Source: Acidimicrobiales bacterium (lineage in GTDB: Bacteria > Actinomycetota > Acidimicrobiia > Acidimicrobiales > SZUA-35). Taken from it: 47,663 bases of DNA. The DNA is taken from assembly GCA_020628305.1 (NCBI GenBank), contig JAHDFH010000006.1, positions 12,416 through 60,078 on the forward strand, written 5' to 3'. The position numbers and the translations under genes are program-made. This document shows, one piece after another, positions 10,101-20,399 of this stretch; the first letter of the stretch is position 1; the number at the start of each line of letters is the position of its first letter. The notes under the pieces are model-generated. The model did no database searches and was not told where the DNA came from. It worked only from the letters and a program-made list of their open reading frames with translations.

Positions 10101-11819
10101 TTAGTCCCTGTAGAGAGAGTCAATCTCTGTGGAATATTTGTCGAATATTACTTTTCGTCGCAATTTAGAAGTCGGCGTGAGACATTCAGAATCTGGCAGC
10201 CACTCTTCGTCTAGCACGATAAGTTTCTTAACCTTTTCAGCTGATGAGTAAGACTCCATCTCTTTTCCGACCTGCTCTTGCACGGTCTGCACAAGCTCAG
10301 GTTTTTTGGCTAAGTCTTTGAATGATTCACCAGCAAACCCATTGGATTCGGCCCAGCTTTCAACTGCTTCTGGTTCGAGGGTGACCAAAGCTGTGACGTA
10401 CTTACGTCGATCCCCAATTGCAATGGCCTGCGCAACGAGCGGTGACAGTTTCATCGAGTTCTCTAACATCGATGGAGAAATGTTCTTCCCGCCTGAGGTT
10501 ACGATTAATTCTTTTTTGCGATCAATCACTTTGAGATAATTGTCTTCATCAAACTCGCCAATGTCACCTGTTGCAAACCAGCCCCCCTCGAACATTACCT
10601 CTGAAGTTAGATCGGGACGATCCAAATAGCCACGAAAAATGTTTCCACCCCGACACATGATCTCACCATCATCAGCCAGCTTTACTTCCACTCCTGGACA
10701 TGCCGGACCTACGTATCCAACTTTCGGCTTTGTCGGATGCCATGTCATTGGACCAGAGGTTTCTGAAAGGCCATAAATCTCTGACATTGGAACACCGATG
10801 GTGAGAAACCATTGCATAACATCTGGAGAAAGCGGCGCTCCTCCCGAAACAGCAACTACCAGCTGATCCAAACCAATCTTTGCCCGAATTTTTTTAGAAA
10901 ACAGCTTTACCTTCAGCGCTGCGATCGCTCGCTTTGCGGCTGTTGGATCTTCACCCTCTAGGGCAAGCTTTACCTTGCTGTAGATCTTTTCATAGACCCT
11001 TGGAACGCCGAAAAGAATGTTAGGTCTTACTTCAAGGGCGTACTTCGCAACGTCAGTGGGTTCCGGACAACAAGTCACCTCAAAGCCAGATAGCAAACCT
11101 GTGTAGTGAGAGACCATGCGCTCTGCGATGTGCGCCATCGGCAAATAGCTTATTAGCTTAGTCCCTTCATAAACTCCAAGCTCTAAACGTCTACGCAAAC
11201 ATGCGACAGTCCAAGAAACGTTAGCGTGATCGAGCACCACCCCTTTAGGGTCTCCAGTCGTTCCAGAAGTAAATATCAAAGTCGCCATCTGCGAGGAATC
11301 AACCTTTGATGCTAGAGCCTCAAGGTCTGCGCCGATTACCTCATCCAGATCAGAGTAGCTGCCTGTGCTGTTGGAGAAGTTTGAGCCAACAGCCATAACG
11401 TGACCGGGAAGGTCATTGGAGGGCATTGTCTCCACCACTTCTGAGAGATGGTCTTCTACGAATATTGCCTTTGCGTCTGCCGCTGTAACCACCTTCTTAA
11501 TCTGCGCAGACGAAGATGTGTTGTAAATCGAGACTGGGGTAGCCCCAAGAAATAATGCAGCGAGATCAAGGATGTGAAACTCGTAGCGGTTACGCATCAT
11601 CAACATAACTCGGTCACCTTGCTTGATACCCAAACCAGCTAGTCCGGCGGCGACTGAAGCAATCTTGCCTTTAAGTTCTTGGTAGGTTAGGGCATGCCAA
11701 TCGTCCCCGTCTTTCCAGCGAAGAGCAGTGTCTTGAGGATTTCTTTCGACCTGATCTAAGAAATTACGACAAATACTTGAGTTTTCGATCCGGTCAGTGA
11801 TCTGAGCATTACTTGGCAC
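10101..11819 (-). CDS. long-chain fatty acyl-CoA synthetase (AMP-dependent ligase)
   Basis: TLIFTSGTTGDPKGVVLDH, YGLSETSGP, GWFATGDIGEFDEDNYLKVIDRKKELIVTSGGKNISPS. Confidence 0.95.
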   Translation of the reverse strand: MPSNAQITDRIENSSICRNFLDQVERNPQDTALRWKDGDDWHALTYQELKGKIASVAAGLAGLGIKQGDRVMLMMRNRYEFHILDLAALFLGATPVSIYNTSSSAQIKKVVTAADAKAIFVEDHLSEVVETMPSNDLPGHVMAVGSNFSNSTGSYSDLDEVIGADLEALASKVDSSQMATLIFTSGTTGDPKGVVLDHANVSWTVACLRRRLELGVYEGTKLISYLPMAHIAERMVSHYTGLLSGFEVTCCPEPTDVAKYALEVRPNILFGVPRVYEKIYSKVKLALEGEDPTAAKRAIAALKVKLFSKKIRAKIGLDQLVVAVSGGAPLSPDVMQWFLTIGVPMSEIYGLSETSGPMTWHPTKPKVGYVGPACPGVEVKLADDGEIMCRGGNIFRGYLDRPDLTSEVMFEGGWFATGDIGEFDEDNYLKVIDRKKELIVTSGGKNISPSMLENSMKLSPLVAQAIAIGDRRKYVTALVTLEPEAVESWAESNGFAGESFKDLAKKPELVQTVQEQVGKEMESYSSAEKVKKLIVLDEEWLPDSECLTPTSKLRRKVIFDKYSTEIDSLYRD

Positions 11820-11933
11820 TTCGCCTCCTTGACGGGTTAGTTGATTCTAGCTTGAATGAAATAGCTATGCCCCGCATAAAAGCTGTGAGCCGTAAGCTCG
11901 GGGGGGGCTGGTATTTACGATTAGAATAGCGTT

Positions 11934-12350
11934 GTGGCAACTTACGGACGCACTAACACGAGCGACATAAGCATCGACGATAAGCCAATTGCTTCGACTG
12001 CAAAACTGAAAGATCGCCATATTCAGCAGCAACGTCGCAGGCTGCTTATAGCTTTTCTTGCGCTCTTGGTGGCCGTTCTACTAATCACAGGTTTTGACCC
12101 AGCCCGGGTAGCTATCGCCGCCATCAGCTCTTTCGCAATTTTGAGCATTGGCCTTGTCATCCTGGGCGCAATGGCTCGGCCAGTTCCAGAGCCTCCTCCC
12201 CCAGGGGAGCTACGCAAAGTGAGGCTGGCGTATCGCTGCTCGAGCTGCGGAACCGAGTTGCGCATGACACTCGCGAATGATCAGGTTCCCGAATCTCCAA
12301 GACATTGTGGAGACAACATGGACCTACTCACAAGCACCGAGGACATTTAG
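11934..12350 (+). CDS. small membrane protein with C-terminal zinc-ribbon-like motif
   Basis: Two TM stretches then YRCSSCGTELRMT...PRHCGDNMDLL. Confidence 0.7.
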   Translation: MATYGRTNTSDISIDDKPIASTAKLKDRHIQQQRRRLLIAFLALLVAVLLITGFDPARVAIAAISSFAILSIGLVILGAMARPVPEPPPPGELRKVRLAYRCSSCGTELRMTLANDQVPESPRHCGDNMDLLTSTEDI

Positions 12351-12362
12351 ATTTCCCCAACC

Positions 12363-12470
12363 TGTGGATAAGTATCTGTGGTTTTCGAATCAGCTTGATC
12401 TCGGCAAAGTTTGATCCAACTGCTAGAGGCTATATGAGTTATCCCCTGGGTAACCCACAGGTGTGGATAA
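12363..12470. promoter_or_regulatory. intergenic region with two consensus DnaA boxes (TGTGGATAA at 12363-12371 and 12462-12470)
   Basis: Exact 9-mers; an imperfect palindrome TTATCCCCTGGGTAACCCACAGGTGTGGATAA surrounds the second. Confidence 0.5.
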
Positions 12471-12495
12471 CACCCGTGTAATTACAGAACCGGCA

Positions 12496-12768
12496 TTACC
12501 TCAACCGTGTTGAGCTGACGATTCCAACCAAAACTAAACCCAAGCCAATCAGCAGATACCAATTGGAAGGAGTACCCAAGGTCTCAGACTCTACTAGATA
12601 GTTCGTCAATAGGATCCCAGCGCCAATCGCAAAGGATCCAAACATGATGATTGGCACTGCTATAGACGCAGGCTCCTCTGTAACTACTTCGGGCTGAGCT
12701 TCAGACCTAACTGAAGGCTTTGTCCCCTTAGGTGTAATTCGGCTGCTCTTTGTGTCTTGTCTTACCAT
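12496..12768 (-). CDS. crgA: CrgA-like cell division protein
   Basis: Two C-terminal TMs, NWYLLIGLGLVLVGIVSSTRLR; position next to pabA/trpG and pknB. Internal start MVRQDTK preferred over the track start. Confidence 0.75.
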   Translation of the reverse strand: MVRQDTKSSRITPKGTKPSVRSEAQPEVVTEEPASIAVPIIMFGSFAIGAGILLTNYLVESETLGTPSNWYLLIGLGLVLVGIVSSTRLR

Positions 12769-12847
12769 CGCTTCTAGCTTAGTCTCCGGTTTGAACAAGA
12801 TCAGAGATAGCAACAATGCAATCATCTAGCGGCTAGCCTTTGTTGTC

Positions 12848-13423
12848 GTGGCATCAAAAATTGCTGTTGTAGATAACTTCGACTCGTTTGTCTATGTACT
12901 GGTCCAGTACCTTGGTGAGCTTGGCGCTGAGATAGAAGTGTTACGGAATGATTGTGATCTTGAAGAGATAACCGCTATGCAGCCGGACGGTTTACTGATT
13001 AGTCCCGGTCCTGGAACCCCTGCAGATGCCGGTTTATCCAATGAGGCAATCAAACACTTCGCCGGCAAAGTTCCTATCTTTGGTGTTTGTCTAGGCCATC
13101 AGTGTATTGCTGAGCTCTATGGCGCAACTGTTAGTAAAGCGCCAGAGCTGATGCACGGCAAAACCAGTGCAGTGCACCACAAAGGTGAAGGTGTTTTCGC
13201 TGGAATAGCTTCACCAGTCACTGCCACCCGCTATCACTCACTTGCCATCGAGAACACAAGCATGACAGACCAACTTGAGGTCACCGCTGAGACAGACGAT
13301 GGGATCATCATGGGAATTAGGCACAAAGAATTGGATATTGAAGGGGTCCAATTTCACCCAGAGTCGGTGCTTACCGAGCATGGTCATGAGATGCTTCAAA
13401 ACTTCCTCAACAGAGCACGCTGA
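12848..13423 (+). CDS. pabA: glutamine amidotransferase, anthranilate/aminodeoxychorismate synthase component II
   Basis: VDNFDSFVYVLVQYL, LLISPGPGTP, FGVCLGHQCIAELYG, GVQFHPESVLTEHG; could also be called trpG. Confidence 0.95.
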   Translation: MASKIAVVDNFDSFVYVLVQYLGELGAEIEVLRNDCDLEEITAMQPDGLLISPGPGTPADAGLSNEAIKHFAGKVPIFGVCLGHQCIAELYGATVSKAPELMHGKTSAVHHKGEGVFAGIASPVTATRYHSLAIENTSMTDQLEVTAETDDGIIMGIRHKELDIEGVQFHPESVLTEHGHEMLQNFLNRAR

Positions 13424-13514
13424 ACACTAACGAGGAAATCCGGACACGAGTTTCGACCTCCGCCGCCGCCCCCAGTGCCCGGACCTGGACGGGTAGTACC
13501 GTCCCCGGTGTCCG

Positions 13515-15608
13515 CTACGGGGCTGGCGGACCTGTTGTTGAAGAACTCGTGCTTGAAGAGGAAGAGCTGGCGGTGGTGCTGGCTGTTGTCGAAGTGCTGG
13601 ACGAGGTGGTGCCGCTTGAAAGTCGGCCGATCCGAATCGTGACATCGTCCTCTACGCTGTGAAGAGACCCCGGCGACGGCGACTGACTTACAACCTTACC
13701 AACCTGGGTTGAGTCGTTTGTATCTTGGTTCTGGACTCTGATACTGCCTTCGAGGAAACCAAGACCGATTAAGGTTTCTTGCGCCTCTTCACGTGACAGC
13801 CCAGTTAGATCAACCAGAACCGCCTGCGTAGAGCCTGAAGATAATCTCAATGTGATCTCGTCAGCGAATTTGGCTGACGTTCCGATTTCAGGCTCTGTTC
13901 TAACAACAGAATCAGCTGGCAAAGTCGAAGCTATCTTCATCGCAAAGTCCGTCTTAACCTGGCTAAAACCAGCCTCTTCTAATAGGGCCTGGGCTTCAGA
14001 AACAGGTAAACCTTCAACATCTGGGATCACATCACCTTCAGGGCCTGACGACACCACAAGCGTTATCTCTCCTGCACCTGGATCCCAATCCGTGCCAGCA
14101 GGAGGATCTGTCCGTAGAACAGTACCTGCCTCTTCATCACTGGATTCTTCCTCACGAATTGATCGTATTGAGAGATCTTCAAGAATATCTGATGCCTCAG
14201 CTGCAGTCCTGCCACGAAGGTCCGGGATGGAGATTAGCTCTTGTTCTTGAGAAACAAAGATTTGAACAGTGCTACCCTCTTCTTGCGTTGAACCTTCTTC
14301 TGGTTGTACTGCGAAAACAATCCCTGGATCTTCATCGGATTTTTGGAAAACCTCTTCTACCTCAAAACCAGCAGTCTGTAGCTGTCTGCGAGCCGAGTCC
14401 AAATCTTCACCGATCACAGCCGGCACTTCTACCCCGGTCTCGGTTGGTTCTGAATCGCCTGCCAAGGTGTAGACGATAAAACCAACCAAGCCAATCAAAG
14501 CTACGGCGAGTACCCCCAGCATCACTATGAAAGCTCCCGAACGGTTTGGTGGTTCGTAGTACTCTTCAATCGCCTGAGTTGCCCCAGTGGCAGCCGAAAC
14601 CGGTACAGCACGGGAAGTATCAATAATTGCCCTGACCGATCCAGTGTCATGAATTGGCCGCATTGTTTGCGCTCCGCCTGTAGCTACTGGCATCGCTTCG
14701 GTAGCTGGCATGGCTCGAGTAGCGGCCATGTCGCCCGCCACAGCAGCACCTCGCAACCCAACGAGGGGCCGGCCAGAGATAAAGTTGGCTAAATCTTGCC
14801 GTACCTCTTGTGCAGCGGGATAGCGAGCTCGTGGGTCTTTCTGGAGAAGCTGATTAACAACAGAGGCCATCTCCTTTGGAACCGCTGGATTCTTCTCAGT
14901 GGCCAGAGGCGCTGCCTCCTGAACGTGCTTGTATGCAATTGCCACTGGAGAGTCGCCAACGAACGGCGTCTCGCCGCACAGCATTTCGAAAAGAACTACT
15001 CCGAGTGCATAAAGATCACTTCGAGGGTCAACATTCTTTCCCTGTGCTTGTTCTGGTGAAAAATAAGAAGCTGTACCCATCACAGAGCCGGTTTGAGTCA
15101 GTTCATCGTCAGCAATTCCAAAAGCTCGAGCGATACCAAAGTCGGCGACTTTGACCTGACCTTCGTTAGTGATCATAATGTTGCCGGGCTTCACATCACG
15201 ATGCACGGTGCCGTTACGGTGAGCAAAACTAAGCGCGGCTGCGACTTCTGATCCAATTTCGGCTGAGCGGCGTGGGCTGAGGTGACCTTCCGAAGCAATA
15301 AGCTCTGCCAAAGTGCGGCCCTCAACGTACTCCATGACAATGAAGTACGTGTCTTCGTGTTCTCCCCAATCGTACACTGCCACAACATTTGGATGATTCA
15401 GCTTGCCAGCCGCTTGTGCCTCTCTTCTAAACCGAGCTACGAAGCTTGGCTCTGAAGCGTACTGAGCGAACAAAACTTTAACAGCAACCGGGCGGTCAAG
15501 GAGCTGATCCCTTGCAAGGAAAACGTCAGCCATGCCACCGCGTGCAATACGACGATGGAGCTCATATCTACCGTTTAGAATCGGCCGGGATTGTGATACA
15601 TCAGACAC
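13515..15608 (-). CDS. pknB: Ser/Thr protein kinase with PASTA repeats
   Basis: YELHRRIARGGMADVFLARD, HRDVKPGNIM, VADFGIA, one TM, several PASTA repeats, Ser/Thr-rich tail. Confidence 0.96.
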   Translation of the reverse strand: MSDVSQSRPILNGRYELHRRIARGGMADVFLARDQLLDRPVAVKVLFAQYASEPSFVARFRREAQAAGKLNHPNVVAVYDWGEHEDTYFIVMEYVEGRTLAELIASEGHLSPRRSAEIGSEVAAALSFAHRNGTVHRDVKPGNIMITNEGQVKVADFGIARAFGIADDELTQTGSVMGTASYFSPEQAQGKNVDPRSDLYALGVVLFEMLCGETPFVGDSPVAIAYKHVQEAAPLATEKNPAVPKEMASVVNQLLQKDPRARYPAAQEVRQDLANFISGRPLVGLRGAAVAGDMAATRAMPATEAMPVATGGAQTMRPIHDTGSVRAIIDTSRAVPVSAATGATQAIEEYYEPPNRSGAFIVMLGVLAVALIGLVGFIVYTLAGDSEPTETGVEVPAVIGEDLDSARRQLQTAGFEVEEVFQKSDEDPGIVFAVQPEEGSTQEEGSTVQIFVSQEQELISIPDLRGRTAAEASDILEDLSIRSIREEESSDEEAGTVLRTDPPAGTDWDPGAGEITLVVSSGPEGDVIPDVEGLPVSEAQALLEEAGFSQVKTDFAMKIASTLPADSVVRTEPEIGTSAKFADEITLRLSSGSTQAVLVDLTGLSREEAQETLIGLGFLEGSIRVQNQDTNDSTQVGKVVSQSPSPGSLHSVEDDVTIRIGRLSSGTTSSSTSTTASTTASSSSSSTSSSTTGPPAP

Positions 15609-15666
15609 TCACGTATCATGCTATCTACAATAAAGTATGCCCCGACGCTTGATCGAAAAAACGCTT

Positions 15667-17349
15667 CTATCCTGCATCAAGATTGTAATATTTTTCAAAG
15701 ATTTGCTTGGCAATTGGCGCAGCAACACGGCCACCAGTTACACCAGCTTCGCCAGCCTGACGCTCAACTAACACAGCCAGCGCTAGTTCGGGCTCTGCGT
15801 TTGCTGGTCCTGCAAACGCAATCACCCATGCATGAACATCGTCGCCGATATCGGCTGTACCGGTTTTTGCTCCAACGTCTAACCCAGAAGTTTGCAAGCC
15901 GGTGGCCGTGCCCGATTGCACCACTTGGTACATGGCTTCTTGAAGATCTGCAGCGGTGCGACCTGTTGTTGAGCTCAACCATTCATTGGCTCGGATGCGA
16001 TCGTACTGGTTAGCTTCTGAGGATGAATCTCTAAAGCCGCTAACTAAACGTGGCTGCATCATAACGCCATCGTTGGCCACGGCTGCTGCAACCATCGCCA
16101 TGTTTAAGGGACTAGCCTGAACGTCACTTTGGCCAATGGCTGTGAGGCCCAGCTTGTTTGACTCGTCATAGAGGTTGAAGCTTTCACCATTACTGTTGCC
16201 ACGAAAGTTTCCATAGTCAGTTGGGTAGTTACTAGCAACAACGTCAGACTCTGGCACATCTAGAGGGATCTTTTGGTTGAAACCAAATTTTTCAGCCTTG
16301 TTGACCATGCCTTCTGGGCCAATAACTTCAACCGCCATCTGAGCAAAGCCAGCATTGCACGAGCGGCGAATCAACTCAACCAAAGGCCCACCGCAGTTAG
16401 ACCCGCCATAGTTGCCCAGAGTTGCGTCTCCATCAGGGAGTTTGTATTCCTCAACATCTGGAAAGCGGGGCTGATTAAGCTCTAGAGGGGTGGAATCTAG
16501 GCCGGCTGCTGCCACGATTATCTTGAAGGTCGAACCCGGGACAGTTCTATCTCCATATGCTTTCGGACAACGAGGCGTTTCCAAACAGCTGTAACTTTCA
16601 GCATTCCCGCTCGGCTCAAGCAATTCTATGGCCTCGGAGATCTCAGTACTACTTAGGCTTGCCAGAGGCTGCGGATCATACGAAGGGTAACTCCACAAAG
16701 CCCTTATTTCGCCAGTTGCCGGTTCGATCGCCACAATGCTCCCAGGACGATCCGCCCCAGTTTCAGGATCTTTTAGGGCTTCTCGGGCTACTTGCTGAAG
16801 TTCATGATTTATCCCAAGGACAAGGTCCTGATCTCCTGTTAGCTGAGAGTTGTATCGCGCTTCTAATCCCTCTGAACCCAAGGTGAGGCTCACGTAACCA
16901 ACCGAGTGAGCGTATAACTCACCGTGAGGGTAGATACGTCGAAACCCAAAGTTCTCGCTTTCAACTGGTTCAGAAAAAGCGACCACCTGACCATCGTTGC
17001 TGAGAATCTGGCCCCGGTCAGAGCCGAAGTCCCGCTGAAGTTGGCGGTTATTCCCAGGGACACTTTGTGTTGCTTCAGCCTGAAGAACTTGGACACGATT
17101 TAGCTGCACGAAGAGCACAAAGAAACAGACCAAAAGTACAGCCGTAACATTGTGTAGTGGAGACATTTCTTTGCCAACGAAGTAGACAAGAACTGCTGCG
17201 CTGACGATAACTGCGAGAACGATTGCACCTATTGCAGTTGTGCCCAGAGAATCATAGAACTCAACAACCGTAAAGAAGCCGAATCCTACGATTGCGGTAA
17301 GAAGATACCGGGCTGCTCTAGGTAAGGTCATGACTTTGCAGCCTTCCAC
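15667..17349 (-). CDS. pbpA: penicillin-binding protein, transpeptidase class (PbpA-like)
   Basis: GSTFKIIVAAAG (SxxK), RSCNAGFAQMA (SxN), VGAKTGTADIG (KTG); cluster position. Confidence 0.94.
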   Translation of the reverse strand: MEGCKVMTLPRAARYLLTAIVGFGFFTVVEFYDSLGTTAIGAIVLAVIVSAAVLVYFVGKEMSPLHNVTAVLLVCFFVLFVQLNRVQVLQAEATQSVPGNNRQLQRDFGSDRGQILSNDGQVVAFSEPVESENFGFRRIYPHGELYAHSVGYVSLTLGSEGLEARYNSQLTGDQDLVLGINHELQQVAREALKDPETGADRPGSIVAIEPATGEIRALWSYPSYDPQPLASLSSTEISEAIELLEPSGNAESYSCLETPRCPKAYGDRTVPGSTFKIIVAAAGLDSTPLELNQPRFPDVEEYKLPDGDATLGNYGGSNCGGPLVELIRRSCNAGFAQMAVEVIGPEGMVNKAEKFGFNQKIPLDVPESDVVASNYPTDYGNFRGNSNGESFNLYDESNKLGLTAIGQSDVQASPLNMAMVAAAVANDGVMMQPRLVSGFRDSSSEANQYDRIRANEWLSSTTGRTAADLQEAMYQVVQSGTATGLQTSGLDVGAKTGTADIGDDVHAWVIAFAGPANAEPELALAVLVERQAGEAGVTGGRVAAPIAKQIFEKYYNLDAG

Positions 17350-18638
17350 TTACCTTCACCAACGAGTTGCTCTGTAGCTACAACTACCGAGTTATGTGAA
17401 ACCCGTAGCAGAATGGCGACAATGACATAGTTTGCTATTAGTGACGAACCGCCGTATGAGACAAATGGCAAGGTAACACCGGTGAGGGGTAGCACTCGCA
17501 GCGTGCCACCAATAATGATAAACGCCTGGAAACCAAGTAGCAGGATCAGCCCGGTGGCGAGAAGTCTTTCAAACTCTGATGCAGCGCTCAACGCAATGCG
17601 AACACCTGATGAAACAAACAGCAAAATAATCACAAGCAGTGCCGTGGCGCCCAACAGGCCAAGTTCTTCAGCAAATGCTGCAAAGATCATGTCTGACTCG
17701 ATAACCGGAATGCCTGTTGGCGTGCCAAGTCCTAATCCTGTACCAGCGAGACCACCATCAGCCATTGCAAACTGTGCCTCGGAAATTTGGAAACCAGCAC
17801 CCTTTACATCCGCAAAAGGATCAAGCCAGGTGGAGACTCTACGCTTGACGTGTGCAAACTGGCTCCAGGAAACGAAAGCCCCCACAGTAAACAGACTAAG
17901 CCCAGAGAAGACGTAGATTGATCGCCCTGTGGCAACATAGACCATTACGAGGAAGAGGGTGAAAAACAGCAGTGAGGTTCCAAGGTCTCGCTGCACGACC
18001 ATAACCATAAGAGTCATGCACCAAGCAAAAAGCAGGGGTGCAAAGTATTTCAAAGGTGGCAGTTGAAGAGGCCCAAGCTTGACCGCTTTGAGGGCTAGTA
18101 GATCTTTCTTTTCGGCCAGATAACTCGCCAAGAACAGCGCCAATGTTACCTTGGCTATCTCTCCTGGCTGGATCGACACCGGCCCGAGTCGAATCCAAAT
18201 CTGAGCGCCGTTTATGTTGGCCCCAAATGGAGACAACGGCAGCAGCAACAGAACCACACTGGCAGCGGCAAAAGTGTAACGATATGGCTCCAGCGAACGT
18301 AGATCCGAAAACATCAATAGCGTAACCACAAACGCTGACAGACCGAGAAAAGTCCATACAGCCTGGTTCATAGCTAAGTCTGGATTAAGCCTGGAGATCA
18401 TCATGAACCCCAACCCGTTAAGAAGTGCAACTAGGGGAAAGACAAGCCCATCAGCAAACGGAATGGCGATTCGTATGAAAAAGTGAGTACCAAAAAGTAA
18501 CCCCAACACCGCTATAAGAAAAGGAACAATCGTAGTGGGAAGATCCGCTGTGGCCCCCTGAGCAGCCAACCAATAACCGAAACAAGTTATGCCTGCTGCC
18601 AGTATGAGCAGCGTCAGCTCAATGTTTCTTGGTTTCAC
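17328..18638 (-). CDS. rodA: FtsW/RodA/SpoVE-family peptidoglycan polymerase
   Basis: Multi-TM; QRDLGTSLLFF, FAAFAEELGLLGA, LPLTGVTLPFVSYGGSSLIANY. Confidence 0.95.
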   Translation of the reverse strand: MKPRNIELTLLILAAGITCFGYWLAAQGATADLPTTIVPFLIAVLGLLFGTHFFIRIAIPFADGLVFPLVALLNGLGFMMISRLNPDLAMNQAVWTFLGLSAFVVTLLMFSDLRSLEPYRYTFAAASVVLLLLPLSPFGANINGAQIWIRLGPVSIQPGEIAKVTLALFLASYLAEKKDLLALKAVKLGPLQLPPLKYFAPLLFAWCMTLMVMVVQRDLGTSLLFFTLFLVMVYVATGRSIYVFSGLSLFTVGAFVSWSQFAHVKRRVSTWLDPFADVKGAGFQISEAQFAMADGGLAGTGLGLGTPTGIPVIESDMIFAAFAEELGLLGATALLVIILLFVSSGVRIALSAASEFERLLATGLILLLGFQAFIIIGGTLRVLPLTGVTLPFVSYGGSSLIANYVIVAILLRVSHNSVVVATEQLVGEGKWKAAKS

Positions 18639-18641
18639 CGC

Positions 18642-19865
18642 TTAACTCGAACTTTCCAAGCTGATGATTGTTCTAGTTGGAGACTCTACTTGTTCTGCCC
18701 GGGATTCGATTTCAACCGTTTCCAAGCTCATTGCGTAGTTACGTGCCGATTCTGATGAATCAAAAGAATCAGACTCTTCTAGCTGAACTAAAGCTGTTGG
18801 CTGCAGAGAGTCAACTTCGACGCTGGTAACAGACTTTTTAGATGGTTCAAACCACAAGAAACCTCCGGGACGACCCCTGTATACAGCTACGAACCCTGAG
18901 GAGTCCTCCTCGAGAAACCAATTGTTCTGGCTGTAGCTTCGCAAGCTGAGGAACAGCAACGAGAAGGCTCCAAAAATACAAACACCTAGAAGCAAACGGA
19001 TCTTAGGTTGCTTAATGGCCGCACCTAGGCCAGCACGCTCCGCAACTATAGCTTTGCTTTCAGTGGTAATCTCTTCCACCTCGGTAGATCTGATTTCGAG
19101 ATCTGTCGTGTCATTGAGCTCGGCAGGTTCTTCAACTTCTGCACCCTTCACAGGAGCATCGCTATCACATACATCAACCACCAGGGTAGTAACGTTGTCT
19201 TTACCACCGTTTACCAGAGCTCTGTCCACTAGCTGCTGTGCTGCTGTATCCAAATCTTCGTTGCTGGTGAGGATTTCAACAATCTCGTTTTCTGATACTT
19301 CATCGGTTAGACCATCAGAGCACATTAAGAAACGGTCGCCCGCCTTTACATTAAGCGTAAAGGTATCTACTTCAACCTCAGGACCGATTCCTAGCGCCCG
19401 AGTAATAATGTTGCGTTTCGGATGATTGAGGGCTTCTTGAGCAGAAATCTCGTTGTGTTCAAGAAGGTCCTCCACAAAAGAGTGATCTCGGGTAACTTGC
19501 GCTAGATAGCCATCCCGAAGCCAGTAGCATCGACTATCCCCGATGTTGATTACTTCAATGCTTTGGTTGTTGTGCAAACCAATGGCGACGAGAGTTGTCC
19601 CCATACCCAAAAGCTCATCTTCTTCAGATCGCTCATATACAAGCTCGTTAGCTTCTTGCGCAAGGCGAGACATGTCCCCCGGGCTGAGCTCTTCAGCTGA
19701 GCCTTCCAGTACTGAAATGGTTAGAGCGGCAGCAACTTCGCCGCCCCGATGCCCACCCATACCGTCTGCAACAGCAAACAAGTTGACTTTGGCAAGTCCA
19801 CGATCTTGGTTGACTTCTCGCACGTTACCAACATGTGTTGCGAGTTTTCCCTCAAGCCGAATCAT
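18642..19865 (-). CDS. pstP: PP2C-family Ser/Thr phosphatase
   Basis: NQDRGLAKVNLFAVADGMGGHRGGEVAAA, GDRFLMCSDGLTDEV, GGKDNVTTLVVDV. Confidence 0.95.
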   Translation of the reverse strand: MIRLEGKLATHVGNVREVNQDRGLAKVNLFAVADGMGGHRGGEVAAALTISVLEGSAEELSPGDMSRLAQEANELVYERSEEDELLGMGTTLVAIGLHNNQSIEVINIGDSRCYWLRDGYLAQVTRDHSFVEDLLEHNEISAQEALNHPKRNIITRALGIGPEVEVDTFTLNVKAGDRFLMCSDGLTDEVSENEIVEILTSNEDLDTAAQQLVDRALVNGGKDNVTTLVVDVCDSDAPVKGAEVEEPAELNDTTDLEIRSTEVEEITTESKAIVAERAGLGAAIKQPKIRLLLGVCIFGAFSLLFLSLRSYSQNNWFLEEDSSGFVAVYRGRPGGFLWFEPSKKSVTSVEVDSLQPTALVQLEESDSFDSSESARNYAMSLETVEIESRAEQVESPTRTIISLESSS

Positions 19866-20341
19866 TAGCGAAACTCCATCAAAATATTGCCCAGACGTAC
19901 ACGGTCACCTTGAAAGGTTTGCTTAGAACCGCGCACTTTTCGGTTGTTCAAAAAAGTGCCATTGGTTGAATCTAGATCTTCTAGAACTACGCCCTTATCG
20001 TTCTTAGACAGCTTTGCGTGTACCTGAGAAATGAACGAATCTTCTAAGACAATGTCACAGGTTTCAGCTCGTCCAATCGTGAGCTCCCGGTCCACCACCC
20101 ATTCTTCTCCGGCTCTACTTGAGGGTTCAAGCACACGAATTAGGCTTGGCTTAGTTGCTGCTTTAGAACTTACCCCCTTCTTTGGGTTGCGAAAGTTCTT
20201 GAAGTCTTTGGAGCTTTGAACCTGCTGAACTGAGACTCTGGTGGTTGAGCCCTTCCAAACAACTTGAAGAACTCTAAAGAAGAACACATAAATAAGGATT
20301 AAGAAACACCATTTGAGCAAAGTCAGAAGAGGTTCATCCAC
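19865..20341 (-). CDS. fhaB: FHA-domain protein (FhaB/FipA-like)
   Basis: N-terminal TM, FHA core LTIGRAETCDIVLEDSFISQVHAKL...LEDLDSTNGTFLNNRKV. Confidence 0.9.
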   Translation of the reverse strand: MDEPLLTLLKWCFLILIYVFFFRVLQVVWKGSTTRVSVQQVQSSKDFKNFRNPKKGVSSKAATKPSLIRVLEPSSRAGEEWVVDRELTIGRAETCDIVLEDSFISQVHAKLSKNDKGVVLEDLDSTNGTFLNNRKVRGSKQTFQGDRVRLGNILMEFR

Positions 20342-20399
20342 AGACTATTAAGGCTATAGAGCAGATCAGGTTTCTAGGCATTTATATGACAAGAAATAG

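Noticed and set aside
13852-14479. Plus-strand ORFs 13852..14250, 14159..14479, 14269..14472
   Set aside because: Shadow ORFs antisense to pknB PASTA repeats.
19015-19926. Plus-strand ORFs 19015..19425 and 19543..19926
   Set aside because: Antisense to pstP; low-complexity Ser-rich composition.
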